From NCBI GenBank assembly GCA_035399845.1, contig DAOPJV010000001.1, positions 159,541 to 223,540 on the forward strand: 64,000 bases of DNA, given 5' to 3'. The position numbers were made by a program, and so were the translations under genes. Source of the DNA: ECT2AJA-110-A sp035399845. Lineage in GTDB: Bacteria > Planctomycetota > Phycisphaerae > UBA1845 > UTPLA1. Below, one piece after another: positions 55,422 through 63,965 of this stretch (positions are counted from its first letter, which is position 1; every line of letters begins with the position of its first letter). The notes beneath the pieces were generated by a model that saw nothing but the letters and a program-made list of their open reading frames with translations, made no database searches and was not told the DNA's origin.

Positions 55422-57416
55422 ATGACGAACACGCCTCATCGAACGCACATTCCGGCGCTGCTGGCCGTCGTCACGCTTGCGGCGATCCTGCGGGCGGGAG
55501 TCGCGGCGCCGAACGCCTGCATCAGCCGGGATGGCGTCTGGTTCGTGGAGATGGCGAAAAAGCTGGCGGACGATCCCGTCCGTCACATGCGAATCGAGAC
55601 GAAACAGCCGGGGCTCAGCTGGGTCATGCTGGCGACTCACAAGGCCCTCGGCGGCGCCGACACACCCGAAAGCTGGCAGGCGACGGGAAAGCTGATCGCG
55701 GGCGTCGGCGGCGTGGCCGTTTGTGCGCTGGTCTGTCTGCTGGCGCTTCGCCTGTTCGACCCGACAACGGCCATCGTGGCGGGAATCTTCGTGGCGTTCT
55801 GGCCACACGGAATGCAACTGTCGGCGGACGTGTTGAGCGACATGCCGCACCTGGCGCTGTACCTGGCGGCATTGGGAATCCTGGCCTCTGGCGAGAAGCC
55901 TCTGGCGATCTGGCGATGGCCGCTGGCCGGAGCGATCGCGGGATTGGCCTACTGGTTCCGACTGGAGGCGGTGGGATTCCTGCCGGCGGTCGGTGTGTGG
56001 GCGCTGATCTCGGCGCCGCGAACGGAGCGTTTGAAGGCCGTCGGCCGAGTCGCGCTCGTGGGGATCGGGTTTGCCGTCGTGGCCGGTCCCTTCATCCTGC
56101 TGGCGCGGACGCCGGCGACATGGGTCCAGCGCGCATCGGTTCGCTCGACGGACAACCGGGCCATCACTGGCCCGGCTCGGAACGGGGACGCGACTACCGG
56201 TCAATTCGTCGCAAACGCAGACGACATGTCCGTCAGCGCTTCCCGACCGCCGAGCATTCGCGCCTCCGAGCCGCCGCAGTCATGCGGCGGTCATGACGCG
56301 CGCAACGCCTCAGACAACGAGGAAACGAGTCAAACGCTCACCGCGGCGCTGCGCCGCCTCGCGATTCACTCGACGGGCAACCGGGCCATCACTGGCCCGG
56401 CTCGGAACGGGGGCGCGACTACCGGTCAATTCGTCGCAAACGCAGACGACATGTCCGTCAGCGCTTCCCGACCGCCGAGCATTCGCGCCTCCGAGCCGCC
56501 GCAGTCATGCGGCGGTCATGACGCGCGCAACGCCTCAGACAACGAGGAAACGAGTCAAACGCTCACCGCGGCGCTGCGCCGCCTCGCGATTCACTCGACG
56601 GACAACCGGGCCATCACTGGCCCGGCTCGGAACGGGGACGTGATTGCCGGTCACGAATTCGCGAACGCTGTCGGGCCGCTGAAACTGCCCCAGCGGATGG
56701 CGGAGGAGTGGGCGCGGAGCGGGCGCTACGTCTTCGCGGCGCTGTTTCTCGCCGGCCTGCTGATTCGATCCACACCGGGCGCCGCCCGCCCTCTGGCGAC
56801 GCTGTGCGCCCTGATCGCCATCTTTCAGTTGCTGCTCGTGGCGGCGCGCGTGCTGAAGTATGGCGAACTGAGCTCGCGTTACATGCTCACGGCCATCGCA
56901 CTGACGATTCCATGGGCGGCGGCGGGCTTCGTTCACCTGATCCGGCTGGCTGTCGTCCGTTCGAAGAACCCCTCACACCGCAAAGCGATGTTTATCTGGG
57001 CGACGGGATGGGTCCTCGCCCTGGCGCCGATGGTCGTTTACGGCTTCCGCCCCATCAACGCCGGACGACTGACACTGCGCGAGGCGGGATGCTGGTTGCG
57101 AGAGACGGCGGCGCCGGACGATGTGATTCTCGCCGACGATCTGAACCTGTCGCAGGCCCAGTACTACGCCGATCGAATCTACCCCGACGCGGCCCGATGG
57201 GATCGACTCGCGCGCAACGCCGGCGACGCCGCGCGACTGGAGGCGATTCGTCGAATCCGCCCGGCGTGGTTCATCACGATGATCGACGAACCGAAAGAGC
57301 GCCCCAATGCCCGCGCCTACGCCGAAAAGCTGGCCCGAGGTCTCTCGGGATACGACATCGCGCGCGTCTTCGATGATGATGCGCGACCCGTCATCGTCTT
57401 TCGGCGCGTGGACTGA
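55422..57416 (+). CDS. Membrane glycosyltransferase (PMT/ArnT type) with in-frame repeat insertion
   Basis: 664 residues. At least nine hydrophobic segments and an N-terminal SRDGVWFVEMAKKLADDP loop resemble GT39/GT83 membrane glycosyltransferases, which transfer sugars from polyprenyl phosphates. ATG 55422 is chosen; earlier in-frame starts (55383) add little. The core is interrupted, between two membrane segments, by residues about 242-417: two identical-length 75-residue units (STDNRAITGPARNG...TAALRRLAIH) and a partial third (see 56144-56674). The reading frame is unbroken through it. The insert lacks hydrophobic segments, so the outer core may still assemble with a long loop. Confidence 0.85.
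   Translation: MTNTPHRTHIPALLAVVTLAAILRAGVAAPNACISRDGVWFVEMAKKLADDPVRHMRIETKQPGLSWVMLATHKALGGADTPESWQATGKLIAGVGGVAVCALVCLLALRLFDPTTAIVAGIFVAFWPHGMQLSADVLSDMPHLALYLAALGILASGEKPLAIWRWPLAGAIAGLAYWFRLEAVGFLPAVGVWALISAPRTERLKAVGRVALVGIGFAVVAGPFILLARTPATWVQRASVRSTDNRAITGPARNGDATTGQFVANADDMSVSASRPPSIRASEPPQSCGGHDARNASDNEETSQTLTAALRRLAIHSTGNRAITGPARNGGATTGQFVANADDMSVSASRPPSIRASEPPQSCGGHDARNASDNEETSQTLTAALRRLAIHSTDNRAITGPARNGDVIAGHEFANAVGPLKLPQRMAEEWARSGRYVFAALFLAGLLIRSTPGAARPLATLCALIAIFQLLLVAARVLKYGELSSRYMLTAIALTIPWAAAGFVHLIRLAVVRSKNPSHRKAMFIWATGWVLALAPMVVYGFRPINAGRLTLREAGCWLRETAAPDDVILADDLNLSQAQYYADRIYPDAARWDRLARNAGDAARLEAIRRIRPAWFITMIDEPKERPNARAYAEKLARGLSGYDIARVFDDDARPVIVFRRVD
56144..56674 (+). repeat. 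225-bp tandem palindromic repeat inside the glycosyltransferase gene
   Basis: Two full units (56144-56368 and 56369-56593) and a partial third (56594-56674) are almost identical; the unit length of 225 is divisible by three, so the frame is kept. Each unit holds the palindromes CCGGGCCATCACTGGCCCGG and CCGCCGCAGTCATGCGGCGG. The copies differ at a few positions (for example GGACAACC and GGGCAACC). A related intergenic copy is at 40551-40690. Peptide from the unit: STDNRAITGPARNGDATTG. Confidence 0.92.
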
Positions 57417-57432
57417 TCCGCGTATTGCAAAT

Positions 57433-57467
57433 CTCGAAATTCAAGAACGTCAAAATGAAAAAATGGC
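57433..57467. repeat. A/T-rich dispersed motif, copy 3
   Basis: TCGAAATTCAAGAACGTCAAAA, then TGAAAAAATGG, matches the sequence at 36691 with some changes. It starts shortly after the glycosyltransferase stop and may share terminator-like function. The motif is written in parts because it exceeds the allowed length. Confidence 0.5.
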
Positions 57468-57488
57468 GGGGATCGTTGGGGCGGCTAA

Positions 57489-58001
57489 TTAACTCGACTG
57501 AAGGATCGTCGAGAGGACGACCTGCGGGCCTGCGGATTCGAAGGCTTCGAGTGTCTGCGGCGAAGCCTCGACGGAATCGCCCGGGTCAAACGCCGCGCCG
57601 TTGAGCCAGCCGCCGACGGCCGCCTGACAGGCGGACGGGAAGATCAGGATGACGATGTGGGACGGCGCCAGCGACCTGGCGTGACCGAATCGCATGTCGA
57701 TCGAGCAGGGCGGCGGACTGGCGCTCGCGTATTCGAGAATCTGGTCATAGTCGCGGCGCGCGTCCGCGACACTGGATCGCGAGAACATGAGGCAGTCGCG
57801 CTGCGTCAGGGCGTCCGGCCGAACGCCGGCGAGTTCCAGGTGGCCCTCAGGCGTCACGCGATGGATGACGAAGAGCTCCGTCACGTCGTCGCCTTCCGAC
57901 TTCAGCAGCTCGATCACCTCGTCGGCGCTGGCGCCATGAATCGTCTGGGATCCGAGTTTGACGACAAAGCGCCCGGCGATGTTGCGATTCGTGTTTGCCA
58001 T
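57489..58001 (-). CDS. Protein of unknown function
   Basis: 170 residues from ATG 58001 (GGGA about seven bases upstream), MANTNRNIAGRFVVKLGSQTIHGASADEVIELLKSEGDDVTELFVIHRVTPEGHLELAGV. It is alpha/beta and soluble, with no signal peptide. The C-terminal third includes SHIVILIFPSACQAAVGGWL, a hydrophobic core strand. No family is recognised. It lies downstream of tyrS on the same strand with 149 bases between. Confidence 0.7.
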   Translation of the reverse strand: MANTNRNIAGRFVVKLGSQTIHGASADEVIELLKSEGDDVTELFVIHRVTPEGHLELAGVRPDALTQRDCLMFSRSSVADARRDYDQILEYASASPPPCSIDMRFGHARSLAPSHIVILIFPSACQAAVGGWLNGAAFDPGDSVEASPQTLEAFESAGPQVVLSTILQSS

Positions 58002-58150
58002 GATGGATCCCGGCGTTCGCGGCTCGACGAACGCGCTGCTGTCGGGTCGATGACCCGGCCTGCATTCCTGATCGCCAAGCCAGGTCGAACCCCCGACCTG
58101 CGGCCGCCGGCGCCATTCGGGCGACGCGCCGGACATTGTAGCGCGACGCG

Positions 58151-59398
58151 TCAGGTCTGCGGATCGAGGCGAACGGCCTGTCGGCGGCCGCGACGCAGAA
58201 CCTGCCCCTTCGCGATGGCGATCGGCTCGTTCAGGGCCTCGAGCGTGTCCTCGTCGAGCTTGATTCCGCCCTGCGTCATGAGTCGACGCGCCTCGCTCTT
58301 GCTGGAGGCGAATCCACACTGAACCACGAGCGACGCGCGATCGAAGAGCAGCGTTCCGTCGGCGTCGGCGCCAACGTCGGCCGTGACGATGAGTTCGGGG
58401 ATGTCATCACGGAGCTGACCTTCACGCATGACTTTCTGCCAGAGTTCCTCCTCGCGATCGGCCGCCGCCTCGTCGTGGTAGGTCGCGACGATGATCTTGG
58501 CGAGTCGCACCTTGGCGTCACGCGGATGCGTCCTGCCGGCGTCGCACAGGACGGCGATCTCCTCCTGAGAGAGTTGCGTCAGGAGCGTGTACCACTCGGG
58601 CATGAGCGCGTCGTCGATGCGCATCGTCTTGCCGAACATGTCCTTCGGCGTGTCCGTCACGGCGACATAATTGCCGAGCGACTTGCTCATCTTGTCGACG
58701 CCGTCGAGGCCCCGCAGAATCGGCATCGTGAGAACAATCTGCGGCGGCTTGCCGTAGTTCGGCATGAGATCGCGGCCGACAAGGTTGTTGAACGTCTGAT
58801 CGGTCCCCCCGAGCTCCACGTCGGCGTCGATCATCACACTGTCGTAGGCCTGCATGAGCGGATACATCAGTTCCGTCATGACGATCTCGACATCCTGCTT
58901 CATGCGTTCCTTGAAATTCTCGCGCTGAAGCATCTGGGCGACGGTCATGTGGCTCATCAGGCGGAGGATGTCCGCCAGATCGAGTTTTGAGAGAAACGAA
59001 CTGTTGTAGACGATCTCGAGTTTGTCCGGGTTCGTGTCGAGGACGTGTCCGGCCTGCTCGAAGTAAGTCTGTGCGTTTTCCTGAATCTTCTCGGGGCTGA
59101 GCTGCGGACGGGCCTTGGTCTTGCCCGTCGGATCGCCGATGCGCGCCGTGAAATCCCCGATGATGAGGACGGCCTTGTGACCGCAGTCCTGGAACTGGCG
59201 CATCTTGCGCAGCACGACGGTATGCCCGAGGTGGATGTCGGGGGCCGTCGGGTCCATGCCGAGCTTGACGCGGAGGGGGCGTTTCTGTTCCGCCGCCCTG
59301 ACGAGGCGCTTCCGAAGATCAGCCTCCGTAAAGAGCTCGGCGGCGCCGCGTTTGAAGAGGGCGATTTGTTCGTCGATCGATAGCTGCGTCGTGGCCAT
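58151..59398 (-). CDS. tyrS: Tyrosyl-tRNA synthetase
   Basis: 415 residues, normal size. AAGGAT lies eight bases upstream of the ATG. It has the class I motifs HLGH (in APDIHLGHTVVLRKM) and KMSKS (in DKMSKSLGNYVAV), the tyrosine-binding region IIGDFTARIGDPTGK, and a C-terminal S4-like RNA-binding segment (SEARRLMTQGGIKLDEDTL). It charges tRNA(Tyr) with tyrosine. It is a single gene; the next gene on its strand, of unknown function, follows 149 bases after the stop. Confidence 0.97.
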   Translation of the reverse strand: MATTQLSIDEQIALFKRGAAELFTEADLRKRLVRAAEQKRPLRVKLGMDPTAPDIHLGHTVVLRKMRQFQDCGHKAVLIIGDFTARIGDPTGKTKARPQLSPEKIQENAQTYFEQAGHVLDTNPDKLEIVYNSSFLSKLDLADILRLMSHMTVAQMLQRENFKERMKQDVEIVMTELMYPLMQAYDSVMIDADVELGGTDQTFNNLVGRDLMPNYGKPPQIVLTMPILRGLDGVDKMSKSLGNYVAVTDTPKDMFGKTMRIDDALMPEWYTLLTQLSQEEIAVLCDAGRTHPRDAKVRLAKIIVATYHDEAAADREEELWQKVMREGQLRDDIPELIVTADVGADADGTLLFDRASLVVQCGFASSKSEARRLMTQGGIKLDEDTLEALNEPIAIAKGQVLRRGRRQAVRLDPQT

Positions 59399-59520
59399 TC
59401 GTGTTATCCTTCTGAGTCAGGCGGGCATTTTAGGGAGAGTTCGCGGGATCGACAAAACCGGCGTCATCCCGAAGAGGGGCCCGTTCCGCGTTCGATGATT
59501 GAAGCTCGCCCCATTTCGTG

Positions 59521-59700
59521 CGGGTGGCCCACCTCTTCAGAGGTGGGGGCGCGACGATACGAACGCGACCTAACGCCGAAATCAATGACAGCGCCGTCGC
59601 GCGATGTGACGAGCGCCATAAGGCGCCCGGATCATACCAACGGTTGATTCGAACTCTTATCATCGTGACCCCACCCCTGAAGGGACGAGCCACCCGTACT
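59521..59700. repeat. 180-bp MITE-like repeat, tandem unit 1
   Basis: Begins with CGGGTGGCCCACCTCTTCAG (59521-59540), then AGGTGGGGGCGCGACGATAC. It ends with an inverted counterpart, ATCGTGACCCCACCCCTGAA (59662-59681), then GGGACGAGCCACCCG. The left end also forms its own hairpin CCACCTCT-TC-AGAGGTGG. The next unit starts exactly 180 bases later. No transposase or protein is encoded, so this fits a nonautonomous or palindromic interspersed repeat. Confidence 0.85.
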
Positions 59701-59923
59701 CGGGTGGCCCACCTCTTCAGAGGTGGGGGCGCGACGATACGAACGCGACCTAACGNNNNNNNNNNNNNNNNNNNNNNNNNNNNNNNNNNNNNNNNNNNNN
59801 NNNNNNNNNNNNNNNNNNNNNNNNNNNNNNNNNNNNNNNNNNNNNNNNNNNNNNNATCATACCAACGGTTGATTCGAACTCTTATCATCGTGACCCCACC
59901 CCTGAAGGGATGGGCCACCCGGC
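59701..59923. repeat. 180-bp MITE-like repeat, tandem unit 2, interrupted by gap
   Basis: 59701-59755 is identical to 59521-59575, then a run of N, then 59856-59923 resumes at the base equivalent to 59631. The first unit has 55 bases in the interval that the gap replaces with 100 N. So the true length is likely near 55, or more if additional units were collapsed. The gap 59399-59951 otherwise shows no gene. Confidence 0.85.
59756..59855. other. Assembly gap of 100 N
   Basis: 100 undetermined bases in the interior of a repeat unit. Contigs were joined across a tandem repeat; the number of repeat units here is not known from this sequence. Confidence 0.99.
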
Positions 59924-59951
59924 CGGCGCGCATTTGAAGGTGCAAACTGCG

Positions 59952-60461
59952 ATGGAATCCTACAGAACAGGCCCTGAGACAACGCGGCTCATCCTTCGCG
60001 CGATGACGATCGACGATGCGGCGGCGTTCTATGCGCTGAACAGCCATCCCGATGTCATGCGCCTCACGGGTGAACCACCGCTCGCGTCGGTGGAGGCGGC
60101 TCGCGAGGCGATCGCGACGTATCCGGACTTCGACACGGTCGGCTACGGACGATGGGGATGCGTTCTGAAGGAGACGGGCGCGATGATCGGCTTCTGTGGT
60201 CTGAAGTACCTTGCGGACCTGGAGGAAGTCGACCTCGGCTATCGGCTCCTGCCCGAATACTGGGGCCGAGGCCTGGCGACGGAGGCGAGCCTCGCCAGCG
60301 TGGCGTTCGGCTTCGACACGCTGAAGCTGACTCGGATCATCGGCCTGGTGCTGCCGGAGAACATCGGTTCGATCCGCGTGCTGGAAAAAGTCGGCATGCG
60401 CGAGGCGGGCGAAGTCGCGTACGACGGACAGCGGGCGCTGCGATACGTCGTGGAGCGTTAG
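59952..60461 (+). CDS. GNAT-family N-acetyltransferase (RimJ/RimL type)
   Basis: 169 residues from ATG 59952. Features: TTRLILRAMTIDDAAAFYALNSHPDVMRLTGEPP, GAMIGFCGLKYL, VDLGYRLLPEYWGRGLATEASLASVAFGF (acetyl-CoA loop) and NIGSIRVLEKVGMREAGEV. This subfamily acetylates small amines or protein N-termini; the substrate is not readable. It begins right after the 180-bp repeats and is convergent with the esterase gene across 24 bases. Confidence 0.93.
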   Translation: MESYRTGPETTRLILRAMTIDDAAAFYALNSHPDVMRLTGEPPLASVEAAREAIATYPDFDTVGYGRWGCVLKETGAMIGFCGLKYLADLEEVDLGYRLLPEYWGRGLATEASLASVAFGFDTLKLTRIIGLVLPENIGSIRVLEKVGMREAGEVAYDGQRALRYVVER

Positions 60462-60485
60462 TGCTCGCTGCGACGCGAACTCACG

Positions 60486-61823
60486 TCACGATTCATCGTT
60501 GAATCGCACAGGCCTGCCCCGCCTGATCACGACGCGGGACGTGAAGAAGCGATCGAAGTCCCAGTCATTGGCGGCCTCGCGCAGGAGAACTCGGAGATCA
60601 CGCGGGATCTTTCCGTGAAAGAGCTCTCTTGAGCCGCGCAGGATCGTGACGGGTTGATCGAGATCGATCAGCTTGTCGTGGAGCAGCAGTTCGATGGTCT
60701 CGGCGTTGCGGGAGCGGAGCCTGATCGACTGACCCTCCACGCTCGCCTCGATAACGCCCAGCTTCTGCGTCATGTACTGCCGCTGCTTCTTTTTCAGGTC
60801 GTCGTCCTTCTTCAAACGGATTCGAAGTTCACCATCCGCCAGGGGCGGCGCCTGCAGTTCGACGCAACGCGCCCAGTAGGCCGCGCTGTTCTCCGGCAGT
60901 CGGAACATCTGCTGGATGTGTTTCGGATAGCGGCGGCGCTTCTGGTTCAGCCACTCGCTGACGGCGTCGGCCGGTGGTCGGACATTGCCGTGTACGACGC
61001 CCGCGAGCTCGATGGGCCGGAAGCCGCGAACGCCGACTTCGCGCATGACCTGCGACATGTGACGATTCCAGGCCGCGTTGCCGCCATCCTCGCGAACATT
61101 GCCATCGGCGCCCACGTTGTCGTTTTCGCCCCAGCAGAAGAGCGTGTACGTGTTTCGCAGGTTGGGCAGCAAGTCCGGGAAGAGAACCTCATTGCCAACC
61201 ACCTGAAGCGGCGTGGCGAGAGGCATGAGACCCGCGAAGAGATCGGCGTGAAGCACGCCGCCCAGCCACGTGTTGTGACCGCCGAGCGAGTAGCCCATCA
61301 GATGGACGCGTCGATCATCGATCCGGAACTCACGCCGCAGCGCGACGACGAGATCGCGCGGTCGATTCGTCTCATCGGCGTCGCCCCGCAGATGCATGGA
61401 GCCGAATCCTTCCGGCGCCGCGATGATGAACTCGTCGGCGCGTGGACCGAGAAGGGAACGAACATAGCCCATGATGTCTTCCGGGCGCCCCCCGGAGCCG
61501 TGCAGCGCGACGATGAGCGGCCAGCGCTTCTCGATCGTGTAGCTCGCGGGAACGCTGACATGAATGCGATAGCTGGCTTGCGCCGCGCCCAGCTGCAACG
61601 ACAGGTCCTGAATCCCGGGAGTCTTCGTCAGCCAGAGTTCGGCGGAACGGATCGTGGCGATGACGTTACGCGGCGACGCGTCGGGATGGGCGACAATGGC
61701 GTCTTCAAGCCGACGATCCGCGCCGGCGGACTGCAGGTAATCGCGAACCAGCTCGCCAAGCGGCGGGGCGGCGTGTGCGGTCGGCGCGAGAAGAAGCGTG
61801 AGTGTGATAAGTGCGCATCGCAT
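60486..61823 (-). CDS. Exported alpha/beta hydrolase (esterase/depolymerase-like)
   Basis: 445 residues with signal peptide RCALITLTLLLAPTAHA. The hydrolase core runs from RWPLIVALHGSGGRPEDIMGYV (oxyanion region) to the nucleophile elbow HLMGYSLGGHNTW (GYSLG). Asp in GENDNVGAD and His in AGVVHGNV are candidates for the rest of the triad. It resembles PHB-depolymerase/feruloyl-esterase-like exported enzymes. The C-terminal 120 residues are a beta-rich extension with KKDDDLKKKQRQYM, of unknown role. Substrate unknown. Confidence 0.87.
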   Translation of the reverse strand: MRCALITLTLLLAPTAHAAPPLGELVRDYLQSAGADRRLEDAIVAHPDASPRNVIATIRSAELWLTKTPGIQDLSLQLGAAQASYRIHVSVPASYTIEKRWPLIVALHGSGGRPEDIMGYVRSLLGPRADEFIIAAPEGFGSMHLRGDADETNRPRDLVVALRREFRIDDRRVHLMGYSLGGHNTWLGGVLHADLFAGLMPLATPLQVVGNEVLFPDLLPNLRNTYTLFCWGENDNVGADGNVREDGGNAAWNRHMSQVMREVGVRGFRPIELAGVVHGNVRPPADAVSEWLNQKRRRYPKHIQQMFRLPENSAAYWARCVELQAPPLADGELRIRLKKDDDLKKKQRQYMTQKLGVIEASVEGQSIRLRSRNAETIELLLHDKLIDLDQPVTILRGSRELFHGKIPRDLRVLLREAANDWDFDRFFTSRVVIRRGRPVRFNDES

Positions 61824-62099
61824 GGTATGTCACGAAATTGTATCAGGAAGCATCGGACCGCGCCCAATGTCGTGTCGAATCATGCGTCGACGCGCATCCC
61901 GGGCGGTCGCGTATTATTCCGCAACGATCGCGGGTTTCCGCACATCGATCGATCTGGAGTCGCCTCTATATATCTCGAAATGACGATATGAATTGGCCTC
62001 CGGTTTGCATGGGACTCCTCGAAATGAGAATGATTCGCTCGAAATGGGATGGAAACGGAGCGAATCGAGTTCGCCGACTGTGACGAGGAGCCACGTTTC

Positions 62100-63566
62100 A
62101 TGTTTCAGGACCAACGCACCGATCGAAGGAACTTCAGGGATCATCGCAATCACGCGACACCGATGCGAGTTCCGCTCCTGATCGTTCCGACACTGCTGAC
62201 ACTGTTCGTGAGTCTGAACATGACCTGCGAAGGACTGATCCCCGTCACGCCAGCGTCCACGGAGAAGTCCATTCACGAAACGATCTTCACGGAATTCATC
62301 CCTGAGGGATACGCGAGCACATCCGACTGTCTGAGGTGTCATTCCGACAAGGGGCTGGAGATTCTGACGACAGGGCACTGGCTGTGGGAAGGGGCGGCCG
62401 CAAACGTCCCGGGCTACGAATCGGAAACGATCGGCAAAACGAACCTGATCAACAATTTCTGCATCGCGATCCCGTCCAATGAAGGCCGCTGCACGCAGTG
62501 TCACATCAGCGTCGGCTGGAAGGACACGAGCTTCGACTTCAGTGACACGAGCAGGATCGACTGCCTCGTCTGCCATGACAACAGCGGACAATACAAGAAG
62601 GCGCAGACGACGGCCGGCGCCCCGGAAGAAAGCGTCGACCTGCAGATGGCGGCGATCAGCGTCGGCAAGCCCACGCGGGCCAACTGCGGCTCATGCCACT
62701 ACTACGCCGGCGGCGGTGACAACGTGAAGCACGGCGATCTCTCCTCCGCGATGACGGATGCGACGTACGAGCTGGATGTTCACATGGCCGCCGATGGACG
62801 CAACTGGTCCTGTCAGGTCTGCCACACAACAGTCAGCCATGAAATCCGCGGTACGACCGAAGTTCACTCGATGGGTGGCGAGCTTCGCTGCACGACGTGT
62901 CACAACTCGAAGGGAATCCACGAGAACAGCGTTATCGATAATCACACGGACAAAGTCGCCTGCCAGGCGTGCCACCTGCCGGCGTTCGCCCGGGCCGTCG
63001 CGACGAAGACGGAGTGGTACTGGGACGAGGCGGGCCAGGACATCGACCCGATTCCGATGGACGAGTTCGGCATGCCCACGTACGACAAGAAGAAGGGCCG
63101 TTCCGTCCACGCGATGAACGTGCGCCCCGAGCTGATGTGGTACAACCACACGTGGGAGAAGATGGCGATCAGTGTGAGCGACACGTACACCGTCGAGCCC
63201 GTCGTGCTGGCCGCCCCCCTCGGTAGCAAGGACGATCCCGATTCCAAGCTCTACCCGTTCAAGAAGATGATCGGTCGCCAGCCGGCGGATACCGTCAACA
63301 AGCGAATGATCGTACCGCACCTCTTCGGCATGGCGGGCGGCGCCAATCCGTACTGGGCGAAGTTCGACTGGGATCTGGCGATGGCCGAAGGCGCCGCCTA
63401 CACGGGCGTCGATTTCAGCGGGACTGTCGGCTTCGTGGATACCGTGATGTACCTGACGGTGAACCACGAGATCGCGCCGCCCTCGATGGCGCTGGACTGC
63501 AACGACTGCCACAACGGCGGCATCGACTTCACGAAGCTGGGCTACAGCGCGGACCCGGCGGGCTGA
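62100..63566 (+). CDS. Exported octaheme cytochrome c, tetrathionate-reductase-like
   Basis: 488 residues from ATG 62100, chosen because GAGGAG lies nine bases upstream; an in-frame ATG at 62163 would begin directly with the signal peptide (RVPLLIVPTLLTLFVSLNMTC). Eight CxxCH motifs are present: CLRCH (residues 77-81), CTQCH, CLVCH, CGSCH, CQVCH, CTTCH, CQACH and CNDCH near the C-terminus. This count and the order resemble octaheme tetrathionate reductase (OTR) of Shewanella, which reduces tetrathionate, nitrite or hydroxylamine in vitro. Its Lys ligand cannot be proved by eye. A periplasmic electron-transfer role is inferred. Confidence 0.88.
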   Translation: MFQDQRTDRRNFRDHRNHATPMRVPLLIVPTLLTLFVSLNMTCEGLIPVTPASTEKSIHETIFTEFIPEGYASTSDCLRCHSDKGLEILTTGHWLWEGAAANVPGYESETIGKTNLINNFCIAIPSNEGRCTQCHISVGWKDTSFDFSDTSRIDCLVCHDNSGQYKKAQTTAGAPEESVDLQMAAISVGKPTRANCGSCHYYAGGGDNVKHGDLSSAMTDATYELDVHMAADGRNWSCQVCHTTVSHEIRGTTEVHSMGGELRCTTCHNSKGIHENSVIDNHTDKVACQACHLPAFARAVATKTEWYWDEAGQDIDPIPMDEFGMPTYDKKKGRSVHAMNVRPELMWYNHTWEKMAISVSDTYTVEPVVLAAPLGSKDDPDSKLYPFKKMIGRQPADTVNKRMIVPHLFGMAGGANPYWAKFDWDLAMAEGAAYTGVDFSGTVGFVDTVMYLTVNHEIAPPSMALDCNDCHNGGIDFTKLGYSADPAG

Positions 63567-63656
63567 GAACTCGGGCCCGGCGAGTGGAACAATTGGCTCT
63601 TCAACAGCATGAGGGTCGGCGTTGTTGGGACGCCGGCCCTCGTGCACGCGCATGAT

Positions 63657-63965
63657 AAGGGTGGCCCACCTCTTCAGAGGTGGGGGCGCGACGATAGGAA
63701 TACCGGAAGACGCCGGAAGTCCACAAGAACCTATCGAATCACGGATTATTCGCCCCGGAAACCGACGAAGCGCCCCGACGGTCAATTCGTGTTCGTATCG
63801 GACGGGTGGCCCACCTCTTCAGAGGTGGGGGCGCGACGATAGGTACGCGTCGTGTCCCGTGAGATTCATGAACACCCGTCGAGCAACAGGAACCTCGCCC
63901 ACAAGACTGACGAAACACTCCAACGGTTGATTCGTACTCGTATCGTCGCGCCCCCACCCCTGAAG
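63657..63965. repeat. 180-bp family: separate end and truncated unit
   Basis: The gap 63567-64000 has no gene. A left end lies at 63660-63697, and a fuller unit runs from 63805 to 63965 (CAACGGTTGATTCGTACTCG, then TATCGTCGCGCCCCCACCCC at its right end), truncated after CTGAAG. These match the family at 59521-59923 in sequence and order but with a different interior. Confidence 0.75.

Noticed and set aside
56144..56674. CRISPR array
   Set aside because: The units are contiguous 225-base direct repeats without spacers, and they are coding. There is no cas gene.
59518..59937. Open frames across the N run
   Set aside because: They are created by translation through repeat units and undefined bases.
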